The notes under the pieces were generated by a model. That model made no database searches and was not told where the DNA came from. It was given only the letters and a program-made list of their open reading frames with translations. The position numbers and the translations under genes are program-made. This document shows, piece by piece, positions 11,506 to 21,639 of a stretch of DNA of 64,000 nucleotides (within the stretch, counting starts at the first letter, position 1; each line of letters starts with the position of its first letter). The DNA lies in assembly GCA_028752905.1 (NCBI GenBank), contig JAQNBH010000014.1, positions 29,856,825 to 29,920,824 on the forward strand, in the 5' to 3' direction. Source of the DNA: Cladorhizidae sp. MBARI D1340-BT2. Lineage: Eukaryota; Porifera; Demospongiae; Poecilosclerida; Cladorhizidae.

Positions 11506-12297
11506 CTATGTATCAGGGCATTGCATTTGGACGCAGGTGCTGTCTCGCCGATAGTCAGGAATTCGGGTGATACCACCCCTATAGATCAATGCATCTCCAA
11601 GAGTTTGTCCATACAGTCTGTGACAAATGATCTGGCGGGTTTCCCTCTGGTTGCCTGATGCATCTTTGCCAGAAAGTTGCAATATTGTGGCACCTAGCAC
11701 TTTAATGTCGTGATTGTCAGCGGCATGCATTCTCATCTCCACTGGAATGTGATCATCTTTGGTCAGTCCCAACTGTTTGATGACTCTGATGCCTACCAGT
11801 CTACTTTGGAAACCTGTATCAGCCATGGCACTGATGATGGTAACCTTCTGAGCAGTACGTAGTGTGAATCCAAAGTGTTTGTAGTCTACCAGCGACACCG
11901 TTGCTGACACCCTCACAAATGGTTGAGGCTTGGATATGCATCTTATCCATCTTCTGGACGGACCGCTGTACAGATGGTGGTCCAAGGTGATGTTTTTTTC
12001 CCCCCCTGAAAGGGTAGTAATCCCACATAGGGCATCGGATACTGCGTCTCCATGTCCTTCTGATTTCTGTGATCTGTTTTGTCTAGTGCTGTTTCTGCTT
12101 CTGCACAAACTCTCAAAGTGGTGGTCACGTCCACAGCGATTGCAAATCATGTCATAAGCTGGACATTCTTTCTTGCGTATTCGAGTCGGAGCACTTTTCC
12201 CATGCGCTTTTCTCCTACAGTATGAGCATATTTCCTGGTCTCTTAAATGTGTCGATTGACTCTGACGACGTCCTTTCAATGTGTCCTTCCCTTGTTG
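11506..12297 (-). pseudogene. Nucleocapsid knuckles and retropepsin-type protease of the LTR element
   Basis: Near the start is a first knuckle (CSYCRRKAHGKSA) and a second (CNRCGRDHHFESLC), the nucleic-acid-binding part of Gag. A linker rich in Arg and Ser follows, then the aspartic protease with MADTGFQSRLV and the hydrophobic strand ILQLSGKDASG. This is the longest intact frame of the element, 257 codons. It is separated from gag only by an in-frame TAG at 12298-12300, so in the parent element gag and protease were probably one frame. Confidence 0.9.
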
Positions 12298-12997
12298 CTA
12301 GTACGCACTTCCTGCCAGCGCATCTGCACTATGGGGGATCAGGAGTTGAGTGGCCGAGCGCTTGCCAGTTTCTTTGACCTCTACGAATTGAAGCATTTGT
12401 TCCAATGTCATGTTCTGGTTTATGTCACCTAATAGGTCCATTTGTATCTCGGAGTCATCCAATCCATGACATAGTACATTCCGTAAAATGGCTTCAGTAT
12501 AGCTCACCCCTGCTTCACAGTTCTTGCATACAAATGTAAATTTGCACACTCACGCCTGGCCACGAGTCGAGCCCCATATGCACGGACTGGTTCATCTCGG
12601 TCCTGTCACATGCTTACTCAAGCAACCAGTGTTTTCTTCTCTCGTTGCCAAGTTCTTAATTGCAGTGAGGACTTCATCAGTTTTTCCCGAAAGTGTGCCG
12701 CCAGCATTGCGTGAGATCTTTGCGTAATTGCTCATCGCAACATTCCAGCAGCTGGATGACTTTATCTGTGCCAGTCAGTTTCGTTGCTTTGACATAGTCA
12801 CCCCTTCGAGATTTAAAATATTGCCAGTCCTCGGACGTCCCAGCCGGCGAGATGCTAGTACGCTTGACTTTCTCTACCCTGGCGGTAGCTGCGCTTGAGC
12901 TGGCTGGACTGTGAGCAGTAGCATGGGTCGTGATGAGTGCGACTATAGGTTCCACATCTAGTGTTTCATATGCTATCGGGCACCCTACGATAGGCAT
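12298..12997 (-). pseudogene. Gag of the LTR element
   Basis: The frame begins at an ATG at 12997, about 100 bp inside the 5' LTR. It contains a WQYFKSRRGDYVKAT block and a QLLECCDEQLRKDL helix typical of Ty3/gypsy capsid proteins. A shift near 12680 continues as TDEVLTAIKNLATRE. After a degraded stretch, 12298-12549 carries GLDDSEIQMDLLGD and MTLEQMLQFVEVKE, the end of capsid before the knuckles. Assembly of virus-like particles would be its role. At least one frameshift and one stop inactivate it. Confidence 0.82.
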
Positions 12998-13101
12998 CTC
13001 TTAGCACATGGTGGTGTTCCCTAAATGGAATGCTCCTTCCCGCTACTGCTGTCTTTGCTAACGACGATTCTTGCAGACTAGTTTCAGAGTTAGCCTCAAC
13101 A

Positions 13102-13244
13102 TAGAAGATAAGGGCAACCCCTATTTACTCATATGCGAAACTCAGTTAATATCAATGCACATATAACATTAATGTTGAGGCTAACTGGTGCATGTGGTAA
13201 GGGTCATCAGGTATATGCAATGTCATTATTCTAAATGACCTCTA
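13102..13244 (-). repeat. 5' LTR of the Ty3/gypsy element, with 18-19 bp insertion
   Basis: 143 bp, similar to 8213-8336 apart from an insertion near 13167-13185. The insertion is part of a perfect 15-bp inverted repeat with 13088-13102, which lies at the LTR/primer-binding-site junction. The outer flank is AATGC at 13245-13249. Confidence 0.9.
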
Positions 13245-13318
13245 AATGCAGCACAAACTGGGCAATCAACACAGTATCAGCAAACACTAAAAACAATGAT
13301 AACACACAATTAAACATG

Positions 13319-13596
13319 CTAACTATGTTTATCATCACTTGGGTGCGTGAGATTGGCAGGGCTTGTGTTTCTCTGTGATGTAGGGTGTGTGCAGTCTAGC
13401 CATGGCTTGTGGTGGTCTACCTCCAATGTCACTCTGAAGTACAGGGTGTCCTTCACGAAGTATCGCATGTTCATGGCTTGGTCTAAGAGCTGATCGTGGG
13501 AGAGGAGCTGATCGTGGGAGAGGAACTTGCGATAACTCGAGGTACTGCAAACTTGTGCATCAGGAAGGAACTGTGGAAAACCAAAGGCCTTGCCAA
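13319..13596 (-). pseudogene. MATH/TRAF-like C-terminal exon or fragment
   Basis: From a possible splice acceptor (TTTACAAG before 13596) the minus strand reads GKAFGFPQF, a YRKFLSHDQLL block, RYFVKDTLYFRVTLEV and HHKPWL, then stops at 13319. The pattern of a GFP-F strand, a short helix and a final KDDTLYFRV strand is that of the last part of a MATH (TRAF-C) domain, which binds receptor tails or other adaptors. SHDQLL is present twice because of an 18-bp tandem duplication near 13488-13523. No upstream MATH strands, coiled coil or RING were found nearby, so this may be the last exon of a gene interrupted by the retroelements or an isolated remnant. Recognition is from motif memory only. Confidence 0.5.
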
Positions 13597-13599
13597 CTT

Positions 13600-14340
13600 G
13601 TAAATTATGTGCAGTAGTGAGTAATACCTTCTCACTGTGATGGTTGCAATCGGCTAGCTGGTTTAAAAGGCAACAATTTATGCAGAAATGTCTCAATGCA
13701 CTGATGATTCTGCACGTACACAAAGAAAAAACGGACACTTTAGACTTAAAGTATATTGCCGATGAATTTTGTGCAAAAAGCGACTATAGACAAAATAAAT
13801 TTCCTAAGTTTTAGAATTTATTATATGTTTAATATAATATTCATAATAAGCCATGACAATGATATCCATGCATGTGTATATCCATGCATGTGTATATCCA
13901 TGCATGTGTAATACCAATCCACCATATCAGTTTGCCTGACCAACACTTGAGAGACTGCTACACCCTTGCTCAGTGACTTCATTGTTGTGTCCAGGAAGAA
14001 GCCAGACTTGAAGACTTGACTTCTTTTTAGGGAAATTGTGGTCAGCTGTTCTGTGGTTTCATTAGTTAAAAAACACTAATCACTTGTCAAAGGCATGTGG
14101 TAGCATTGGAGCCATGCCTCCAACCAAGCATGCCCAATTGAACCTCACACACATCGAAGTGCTGCTATCTTCTTGACTTTTATATGTCTGTTGTCTATCT
14201 CCGAATCAGAAACACCTCCTAAACCTAAACCTAGTGTCACTTCAATCAAAAGTGGGTAAGAGTTTCAAGGAATTGGTAGAAGTTCAAAGGTTAGTTAGTT
14301 TTAGCTTAATTAATAGAATTGAGATCAACCTGTAGTGGTT
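13600..14340. other. No recognised gene; short 15-bp tandem repeat at 13862-13908
   Basis: The stretch is AT-rich. The only structure I see is TATCCATGCATGTG repeated three times (13862-13908). Confidence 0.6.
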
Positions 14341-15810
14341 GTTTCAACCAGGTGAGATGTTTGCAAGATGTTCTATTTGCTAATCTGACTTTAACATAGC
14401 TGGTGGAGGCCGAAGTGATGTTGCTACCCATGTGAAAGGAAAACGCCACAGAGATATGGCAAGTGCTAGTACTTCATCAAGGTCAGCAACAGCCTTCTTT
14501 AGACCCCAGGCTTCACAGAGTGTTATCAAAGCTGAGGCTTTGTGGTCTTCATTTGTTGTTGAGCACAACCTTGCCTTCAATGCTAGTGACCATGCAACTA
14601 AGCTTCTTCGCAAAATGTTCCCAGACTCTGAAGTAGCAAAAAGGTTTGCTTGAGGCTGTACTAAGACTGCAGCAATCGTCAAGGGAACATTAGTACCTCA
14701 CTATTCTGATAGGATGTTACAAAACCTGAAAAAGAGTGGTCCATTTTCAGTGCTGATGGTGCTGATGGATGAATCCAATGATAAGACAGATAAATCGATT
14801 CCTGATCATGATGTTGGAGATGTCAGAACAAGATTTTTAGACATGCCTATTGTCAATGTTGGCACTGCTAGGAATCTGTTTAATTTGAAGTCTTCTTTGT
14901 CTAAGAAAGGGAGAAGTGCATTGCCTTTATCGATACCACCACCAACGTCCGATACCACCAACGTTATTAATGGGGTGAGACCTGGTGTCCAAAAGTTGAT
15001 AAAAAGCGAGTGTCCAAAGCTATTTGATGTTGGTTGCATTTGTCACTTGACTGATTTAACTATTAAAGCTGGCATGCTCTTCCGGTTGACATTGATCAAC
15101 TTTTTGTCGACATATTTTTTTACAGCAAACGAAAGCAAGAATTCGTTGATAACTGGCATTCTTTCTTTTCTACTGAGCCTGAAACAATCCTTAAGCATTG
15201 TACTACCAGATGGTTGAGTCTTCTTTGCTGTGTAGATAGGTACATCTCTCAGTTTGATGGTTTAAGGTCATATTTTTCGTCTTGTGATGAGTCTGAAATC
15301 GGCAGAGTACAAAGCGTTATAGATTCAGTGGAAAACCCTTTAACTAAACCTATTCTTTCTTTCTTATTGTACATTCTTCCTTCTATGGATAAATTCAACA
15401 GAATATTTCAAAAGTCTACTGAAAACACTACCTGTCAATTGTATAGTGAAATGAGCAGGTTAGTTCGTCAAAACTCTTAATCTAGCAAAGAGTGGTCAGC
15501 TTTCTGATGAAAATTTAAGGGTTGGTGATGGTACTTGGGCTCTTATCGCACAGATGGAAGAGGAGCATGACATCAAGCCCTTCTATACATCTGTACGTAA
15601 CTTTTAAATAGCAAAATTCTAAAGAATTTCCCTTTGGAGATTCTCTTTTCAAGGATTTGGGGGTTATTAATCCTTAATCCACATGCACTTACGAATTCAG
15701 CATGTGAGAACTCTAGCCAAGCACTTTCCTCAACTTGGCTTAGCAGAGTCTTCTTCCTTAGACAAACTTAGGGAGGAGTTTATGGATTTGTGCTTATCGA
15801 ATATTTAAGG
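14340..15810 (+). pseudogene. hAT-type transposase with BED-like zinc finger
   Basis: A finger reads CSIC at 14370, then GGGRSDVATHVKGKRH, a C2H2/BED arrangement that binds transposon ends; an in-frame TAA follows the second Cys. The catalytic region continues over several frames: LLRKMFPDSEVAKRF, KSGPFSVLM then DESNDKTD, CPKLFDVGCICHLTDL, RWLSLLCCVDRYISQF and PILSFLLYILPSMDKF. A degraded end has KPFYTSVRNF and AKHFPQLGLAESSSL. The order matches transposase-like genes of the hAT/ZBED group. There are many frameshifts and stops, and the C-terminal dimerisation domain is missing because the sequence joins a non-LTR element at about 15800. Confidence 0.75.
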
Positions 15811-16042
15811 ATGGAAACAAAGGAGTTTTCCAATCACCTGGAAGACATCCTTGAGACAAGGATAAATTAAAGATATATCTAAAGGAGATCAAATCAGGGC
15901 CAGAGGCTGTGGAAGAAGGTAAATGAGAAATCATATCAGATTCAGTACAGAGAGAGTCAGGAGAGTCAGGAGACAGGATGGTTGGGAAGTCTGGAAAGGA
16001 AGAGGATAAGATAGAATTGGGGGATAGCATGAATTGAAGCAT
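15798..16042 (-). pseudogene. N-terminal reverse transcriptase blocks of CR1-like element
   Basis: The frame reads STASGPDLISFRYIFN and LSLSQGCLPGDWKTPL. These are the first non-LTR RT blocks (the TSSGPDGI motif and the P-DWK motif). The palm with its catalytic aspartates is absent. Confidence 0.75.
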
Positions 16043-16479
16043 TCAGAGAAAAACTTGTTAAGTATTTCAGCCTTAGCTAGAGGAGAATGTGCTGTTGGAT
16101 AAGAGTTGGGTGTGGTACAGAAAATGGTCGTTTTCTTGTGGAACGAACAAAAGATTAGAAGGAGAAGTTGAGAGGGACTGGAAGAAGATGCGTTTATAGT
16201 AGATGAAATGATGTTTCTAAGCGAGCAATAAGCCAGATAAAGAGCAGGTGAATCTATTTTTTTAGCACGTAAGAAAAGATTGTGACTTTTTTTAAATTTA
16301 TTGTCGAAGGCTATTATCAATCCAAGTAGTGGGTGAGATAAATTCACACAAGCTGATGACTTCTGAAAACTGCTTTCCAGGAGGTCTGAAGAAAGGAGTT
16401 GATCCCAAGGAAAGAAGGAAAGAAGGTATGCAGCTCTGCCAAAGTCTACGAGATGATACAACCAGATTTTACACTTGCT

Positions 16480-17255
16480 AATAGGGAGGGGAGGAGGAGG
16501 TAGGGTGATTTCCATTAAGATACTGTTATGATCAGAGGAGGATATGGGTGGCAGAACCAAAGAAGCATGAACATGGGATGGAACAAAGACAAGGTCTATG
16601 ATAGAGGTTGAACCAGAATGAGAGGTGCGTGTGGGAGAGGACATGAGTTACTTGAGCAAGAATAAATCAAAGTGTGCATAAAAGTTAATTCCTGTACCTT
16701 GAATGAGAGTAGAAGGAGTTCAAGGTTATTATGAAGATTCAAAGGAACAGCATGTAAAGAAGAGCCTACATAAATAGCAACACCACCATCACAGCGATTT
16801 CTATCTAGGCAATAAAGTTGAAAATTGGATAAAGAAATCTCACTATTTAGAAGGTCTGGTGAGAGCCAAGTCCCATTCACACAAACAAGATTAGGAAAAT
16901 AAGTGTTACTGAGTAGAGACAGCTCATCTAATTTATTTAAGAGACTGCAGGCATTGAAAGAAAACAGCTCAAGAGATCGGCTGGTGAAGTGATGGGTGGA
17001 ATCAGGAAGAAGAGAAGAGGTTTTAAGAGAGAGACTTTGGATGTTGAAGTTAAGGTTTAGGTCCTTTGGGGGGAGGGGGGAGGCAGGAGATGTGATAAAA
17101 TAAGAGATAAAAGTAGACCCAGAAGAGGGAGGGCAAGATGAGGATGTGAAGACAATTGCTGAGGGCTGATGGGAGGATGTTCGGGATAGAGGGGAAGAGA
17201 GAAGGGGGAGGTGTTTTGTAGTGCGCCTGGAGGCAAATGGTTTTGTTTGGGACAT
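16480..17255 (-). pseudogene. APE-type endonuclease of CR1-like element
   Basis: The frame 16596-17255 has FNACSLLNKLDELSLL (first strand), LVCVNGTWLSPDLL (catalytic E replaced by G in the usual NETWL motif), then the strand DGGVAIYVGSSLHAV. A shift leads to 15931-16644 with STSIIDLVFVPSH and SSDHNSI, whose His is the catalytic residue of this fold. The domain nicks target DNA to start reverse transcription in active relatives. Loss of the catalytic Glu plus a frameshift imply it is dead. Confidence 0.82.
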
Positions 17256-17333
17256 CCATTGTTGATGCCAGGTGGGCAGGGAGTGCCAATCTCTTATATG
17301 AGGGGGAAACCCTTGGATAGGTAAAGGATGAAT

Positions 17334-18010
17334 TCAATTAGGCAGTAGAGGAGGGTTGAGTGGAGAGTGGGATTTATCTTTTAGACATGGGAAGAGCCCT
17401 TGAGGTGGAGAGGGATAAATGGGAGTAGGTATTAGAGGAAGTTTGTAAGGAGTACGACAAGCATGGTGAGCTCTGTTTGGAGGCTTTGGAGGACAGTGAG
17501 AGGATAAAAAATTATTTGCTGGAGAATGAATATTGGAAGTGGAACAGTTGAAGGAGTTAGACTTAGTGACAAGGGGTAGTTGACCAGTAGGAAGAGGGAA
17601 AACTGGAGAGCAAACTGGAGAAACAGACAATTTTGGAGGATCAACACTTAAGATGGAGAAGTTGAGTTAGAAGAATGGAATGGAGGAGAATTAGGTGGAG
17701 AATTAGAAGCTGAGATAGCTGATGAAAAGTTAGAAATCGACTCGAGCAAGGTATTAAATTCAGCCTGAAGAGTGGTGCATGATGCATCCACTGAGGTGTT
17801 TTGGAGTGGCAGCCTAATTGCTCGTAAGCTGTTTTCCAGCATCCAAAATTGGGTGACCATGGGAGAGACAGAATCCCTTATGCAGAGATGGCAGACAAAT
17901 GGATAAGATTGTGAGTGATGGGAATACCAACACAGGTGCAGTTAGACCAACTGGAGAAGATTTTACATTGGATTATATCACCTTGGCAGAATTAACCTGA
18001 GGGTGTGACT
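17334..18010 (-). pseudogene. PHD-finger leader region of CR1-like element
   Basis: From about 18000 downward the minus strand reads GDIIQC, WSNCTCVGIPIT and, after a shift, PFVCHLCIRD. That gives a C...H/C...C-C pattern of the second half of a PHD finger. It is followed by MVTQFWMLENSLRAI, an amphipathic stretch (17648-17860), then Ser/Pro-rich sequence. PHD fingers in CR1-type ORFs are established; their exact role in retrotransposition is not clear. Confidence 0.6.
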
Positions 18011-18492
18011 GCATCTGAGTTTCAGGACTTCATGGAGAATCTATGTGGACCACATTTCACCGCATACTGATGTTCACAAAAGACATAATACTAACATAAG
18101 AAATGTTTAGAAACCATATAATATCATGTAGCATAACATCAAGTTTATCTGAGCACCACAAAATCAATAATTATTGAAGCTTCTTGCATTCCGCTTGCTA
18201 GGTGGGCTATCCATGATGAAGTTATGATTACTAGCTGAGATTCCGAGCATCCCATCCCCACACAAGTTGATCCCCAAGTTACTCTCCCAAACCCATGTTA
18301 TGGCCAGCTACCTATGCAGCTAGCTACTTGCATAACAAACAACAACAAAAAAATTAGTCCAAGATGACGCTGCCGGTATAAACCTCGTCATTTAGCTACA
18401 AAGACCTTTACCATTTATTTTTATTTTTTTGTGGAAAAAAGATCAATAGCTCAGAGTAAAAATAAGTAAACAACCATGACAGTAACTGCTAG

Positions 18493-18834
18493 AAACTACT
18501 TTTCTCTGTCTGTCCTCTCTTCCTTCTATATCTTCTTTTGAAGCTTAGATTGACATACGTGATCTTTTCAGAGCCAGACCTTCTTTCCTCTTCATCTGGA
18601 ATTACTTCATTTGTATTTATTTCTTGTCAGCCATCTCTCTCTCTAACTCATAGATGTTTCTTCTTTAATGCTCGTCGTCATACCAGGTGTCATCGTCGTC
18701 GTTTCTCTCATTTCTCCCATTTATCCTCTCCTAGTTTAGCTAATGGTGGCTGCCTACTGCTACTTGTGTCTGGTGACGTGGAAACTAATCCAGGTCCTAG
18801 TACTGCTAATGTCATCAAGTGTGTGTGGTGTTAG
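18493..18834 (+). pseudogene. Leader ORF with 2A self-cleaving peptide
   Basis: After a stop at 18490-18492 an open frame of about 110 codons encodes a Ser/Phe/Arg-rich leader, then LLLLVSGDVETNPGP (GDVETNPGP at 18772-18798), then STANVIKCVWC and a stop. The GDVExNPGP consensus with an upstream leucine run is the hallmark of 2A peptides, which make the ribosome skip a peptide bond between the last Gly and Pro. 2A sequences are known in several non-LTR retrotransposons and at the N-termini of some sea-urchin NLR proteins. There is no in-frame ATG, so it is either a 3' exon or a decayed leader. CVWC could be the first half of a zinc finger. The region at 18806-18865 contains a 29-bp tandem duplication. 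Confidence 0.72.
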
Positions 18835-18869
18835 TTAATGTCGTCAAGTGTGTGTAGTGTTAGTTCAGA

Positions 18870-20060
18870 TGAGGTGACCTTGAGAAGTCTGGATCATGTC
18901 ATGTCAGTAATTTGGTCAAAAAATTGCCTCCAAGTACAAGTTACTTTCTGAAAGTTTGAAGTGTATGATCTGTATAGAGATAGCTAGTGTAAGTCACTGA
19001 TGTCATCAGATGAAGAATTAGTATATATATTCCTTATAATTTTCAAGGAGTACAGCTCAATATCATTTCCATTTCAGCAAACGTGTCCGGAGCTAGAGTG
19101 TGTTGATAGAATGGCTAATTCTAAATAAAAGCTTCTCCATCATGGGGTGCTATGCTTCTCCCATGATTGTTTTGTCCAAATCTCAGTTCCCTTTGTTCTG
19201 CTGTTTCAGAAACAGGCTTTGACTTTCCTTTCTCTCTGAAGTCCATTTTCTTTATCCATTCTGGCAAATCAAACAGCTGCAGCAACTCGCATTGTTAGTA
19301 GACTTCATTCTTTGGTCCAGCCTAGACTAGTGCAACAGCTGTGGTTTGTAGCTATAGCTTTCACTCGCCACTCTAGGGTCATGAGCTGTATTGAAAACCA
19401 AAACAAAGCAAGTTGCGTAGCTAAAGCAAACCTATAAGCTGTGGGCGCTTAGAAAGTTAGTAATTACTCTTTTACTCATGTCTGTACACAATGCAGTAGT
19501 TATAGTACAGATGAGGTTTGAGCTATAGCTTTCTCACAGCTATCTCAAGTGCTGCATTGCATCCTTTCTTTGTAGCAACATGGGCAGATGGAGTGAAGAA
19601 GCTTTACTTGAGCCTAAGGAAGTTTCTCAATGCTGGATGACGCCAAGTGCTAGCTAGCAATGAAGTCAATAAAACAATTATGATTGATTTTGAACACGAA
19701 TAATTTTCAATGTGTAGCTAGCTAGATTATCTTGCTAGATAGAGCTAAAGTATGATAGCAAGCCCCTCTCTCCTCTCTAGTGTTATACATTAAGACTATT
19801 AAAGATACAAAGATAGGTAATTCAAGGTAATATTATTTCACACAAAAATAAAACACACACACACATTTCTCCTCTTCAGCCGACAAGTGCAAGATGTAGT
19901 CATCATCATTTCCATAATAATAAAGCCAAACTGAGCATTCATGGCAAACTACTGGGTCAGCACTGTGCACAGAGGCCTGCTTGAAGGATTCCCTGTGAAA
20001 TGAAAATATATTCACTTTAACACAACCTAAAATCTATGTTATTTCTGGAAATAACTATTT
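18870..20060. other. No recognised feature
   Basis: About 1.2 kb of AT-rich sequence with scattered CTAGCTAG-type words and a (CA)n run near 19853-19864. No coding similarity was found on either strand. Confidence 0.45.
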
Positions 20061-20067
20061 TCAGATT

Positions 20068-20830
20068 TCAGTACAAAGCATATTCATAACTGTGACTTCC
20101 AGAGTAAACCCACTGAGTATTGAACCGTGTTAGCTTCTCTATAAGCATAGTTCTGATTTCTGCATAAGTAGATCCTTTCTTTTCCTGCCACCACTTCACT
20201 ACCCAATACATAACACACTTGCCCACCTCCTCCATCACTGCATTACTTACTCCCTCCACACCTTTCCCCAACAGCAATGCCACCTTTCCGTCCTTACCCA
20301 CTCTTATATAATTATTCATCCAGCCACTGCCCAGCCCCTACAATTCTGTGCACTTCATCCCATCAGTACCTCTCAAATTCCCCACACATCACCAAGAAAT
20401 GTTCCACATCTTCCCCTGGTCCACTATCACACATGATACACCACTCATACCTAACTATCTCACATCTCTTCTTATTCTCTAACAACCCAGCTGATGCAGT
20501 GCTTAGTCTAAATTGCAACCACATACCTTCCTGACACAGCATGGACCTCATATATATACCTCTCCACCCCATTCTTTGCCAATTTATAAAACTTCAGTGT
20601 ACTCTTGCCGTTTACTTCCTCCTCCCAAATAATGAATCCTGTGGAACACCAAATAGTACAAGGACATCCCATGATGACACACCACCTACCGCTTCCTCTT
20701 ACATCAGTAACTTCTTATACTGCTGTTGTGGGACTGTCCAAACCACTTTATCCAGGAGTGGTTGATGAGGAATCAAGTCAAAACTTTTGTTTAATCAAAA
20801 AATATGGTGCATATCTCCTGACTATATTCA
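20068..20830 (-). pseudogene. Non-LTR retrotransposon RT remnant with C-terminal CCHC motif
   Basis: The upper part (about 20830-20630) gives a FDLIPHQPLLDK block and a GVPQDSLFG block, both RT motifs. It then jumps to the C-terminal region in 20363-20572: LQFRLSTASAGL, CIMCDSGPGEDVEHFLVMC and the downstream MEEVGKCVMYWVVKWW. CX2C-X10-HX4C near the end is the nucleic-acid-binding motif shared by Jockey/I/R1-like elements. The RT palm with FADD is deleted. Frames change at least twice. Confidence 0.7.
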
Positions 20831-20979
20831 AATACTATATTCAAATACCCTAAGCCACCCATATGTAACTGACAACCCCTGTTCCCCTAATTCCGACCCT
20901 CTGAGGTTCAAACTAATCTCAACTACTACCCCAGCAGGAGACAATGCCCCTGAGAAAGTTAAGAAGTCAGAGGAAGGTC

Positions 20980-21620
20980 CATGGAATCCTCGAACCCAAA
21001 CCACAAAGAAAGATCTGAGACAGTATTTTAATGCAAAAAAGGTCCTCTATGTTTTGACTGGGGTCATATCAGTAATGATTGCCTCAAGACCTCCTTGCTG
21101 ATGGATTTCATGACAATGCTCTCTTTACAGACAGACTGATTGATGGAATTCCTCATCACAGAATGAGTTAGATTCTGGTGCCCAACTCACTATGATCAAC
21201 TCAGACCTTTTCACCCTCACTTCTTGCTCGATGAAACAATACCAGTCCAACCAGTTGGACTCCTATAGTATTTCGTGCTCCATTAGCCACGGTTACAATT
21301 TGGAGACAGAAGAATTCGCCACAAAGTAACAGCAGTCGACTTCATTACAGATGCTTTGGATTAGACTTACCCTTCTCCCGAGAAATTATGCGAGAGACCC
21401 TCCAACACAACCAGCCCAGGTTGCAGCAGTGCACACTAGAAACCATGAAGCTCAGCAGATATCAAACAAGGAAGTGGATGACCTTGCCATCAGGAGCTAT
21501 CCTCACATACCTTCAAGAAGTATGCAACATGGATGACCTCATTCTCCTTGATCTTAACCTGAAAGTATATCTACCTAACCAAACATCAAAATCGAGAAGA
21601 CGCCAGACATCGATGGAAAG
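20980..21620 (+). pseudogene. Gag knuckle and protease remnant of the Gmr1-type element
   Basis: Near 21040-21110 a frame reads CFDWGHISNDCLK, a CCHC knuckle whose second Cys is Trp. At about 21170 the sequence LDSGAQLTMIN is an aspartic-protease active site (DSG). Downstream a 240-base frame (21388-21627) has no recognisable motif and presumably links protease and integrase. All parts are in different frames. Confidence 0.65.
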
Positions 21621-21639
21621 CCCTTGACAAAGCACCCAT

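Larger units (their letters stand above)
8213..13244 (-). mobile_element. Structurally complete Ty3/gypsy (Mag-like) LTR retrotransposon
   Basis: Direct repeats of 124 bp (8213-8336) and 143 bp (13102-13244) bound the element, and both are flanked by the 5-bp target duplication AATGC (8208-8212 and 13245-13249). LTR ends are TAGA...TCTA on the coding strand instead of the usual TG...CA. Inside, on the minus strand, are gag, two CCHC-type knuckles, protease with ADTG, RT, RNase H and integrase. LTRs differ at roughly ten positions plus an 18-19 bp insertion, suggesting an old insertion. Coding frames have at least six disruptions and one catalytic Asp of RT is changed. Total length is about 5.0 kb. 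It is the best preserved member in the window of the family also seen at 1-2990. Confidence 0.93.
15798..18010 (-). mobile_element. CR1-like non-LTR retrotransposon, 5' and middle part
   Basis: Reading from high to low coordinates there is a PHD-type finger, a Ser/Pro-rich linker with a possible coiled coil, an AP-endonuclease-like domain and the first blocks of reverse transcriptase. The element then stops abruptly at the hAT remains. A PHD finger upstream of the endonuclease is known in CR1-type elements, hence the family call. Multiple frames are needed to follow it. The RT core and 3' tail are missing. Confidence 0.78.
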
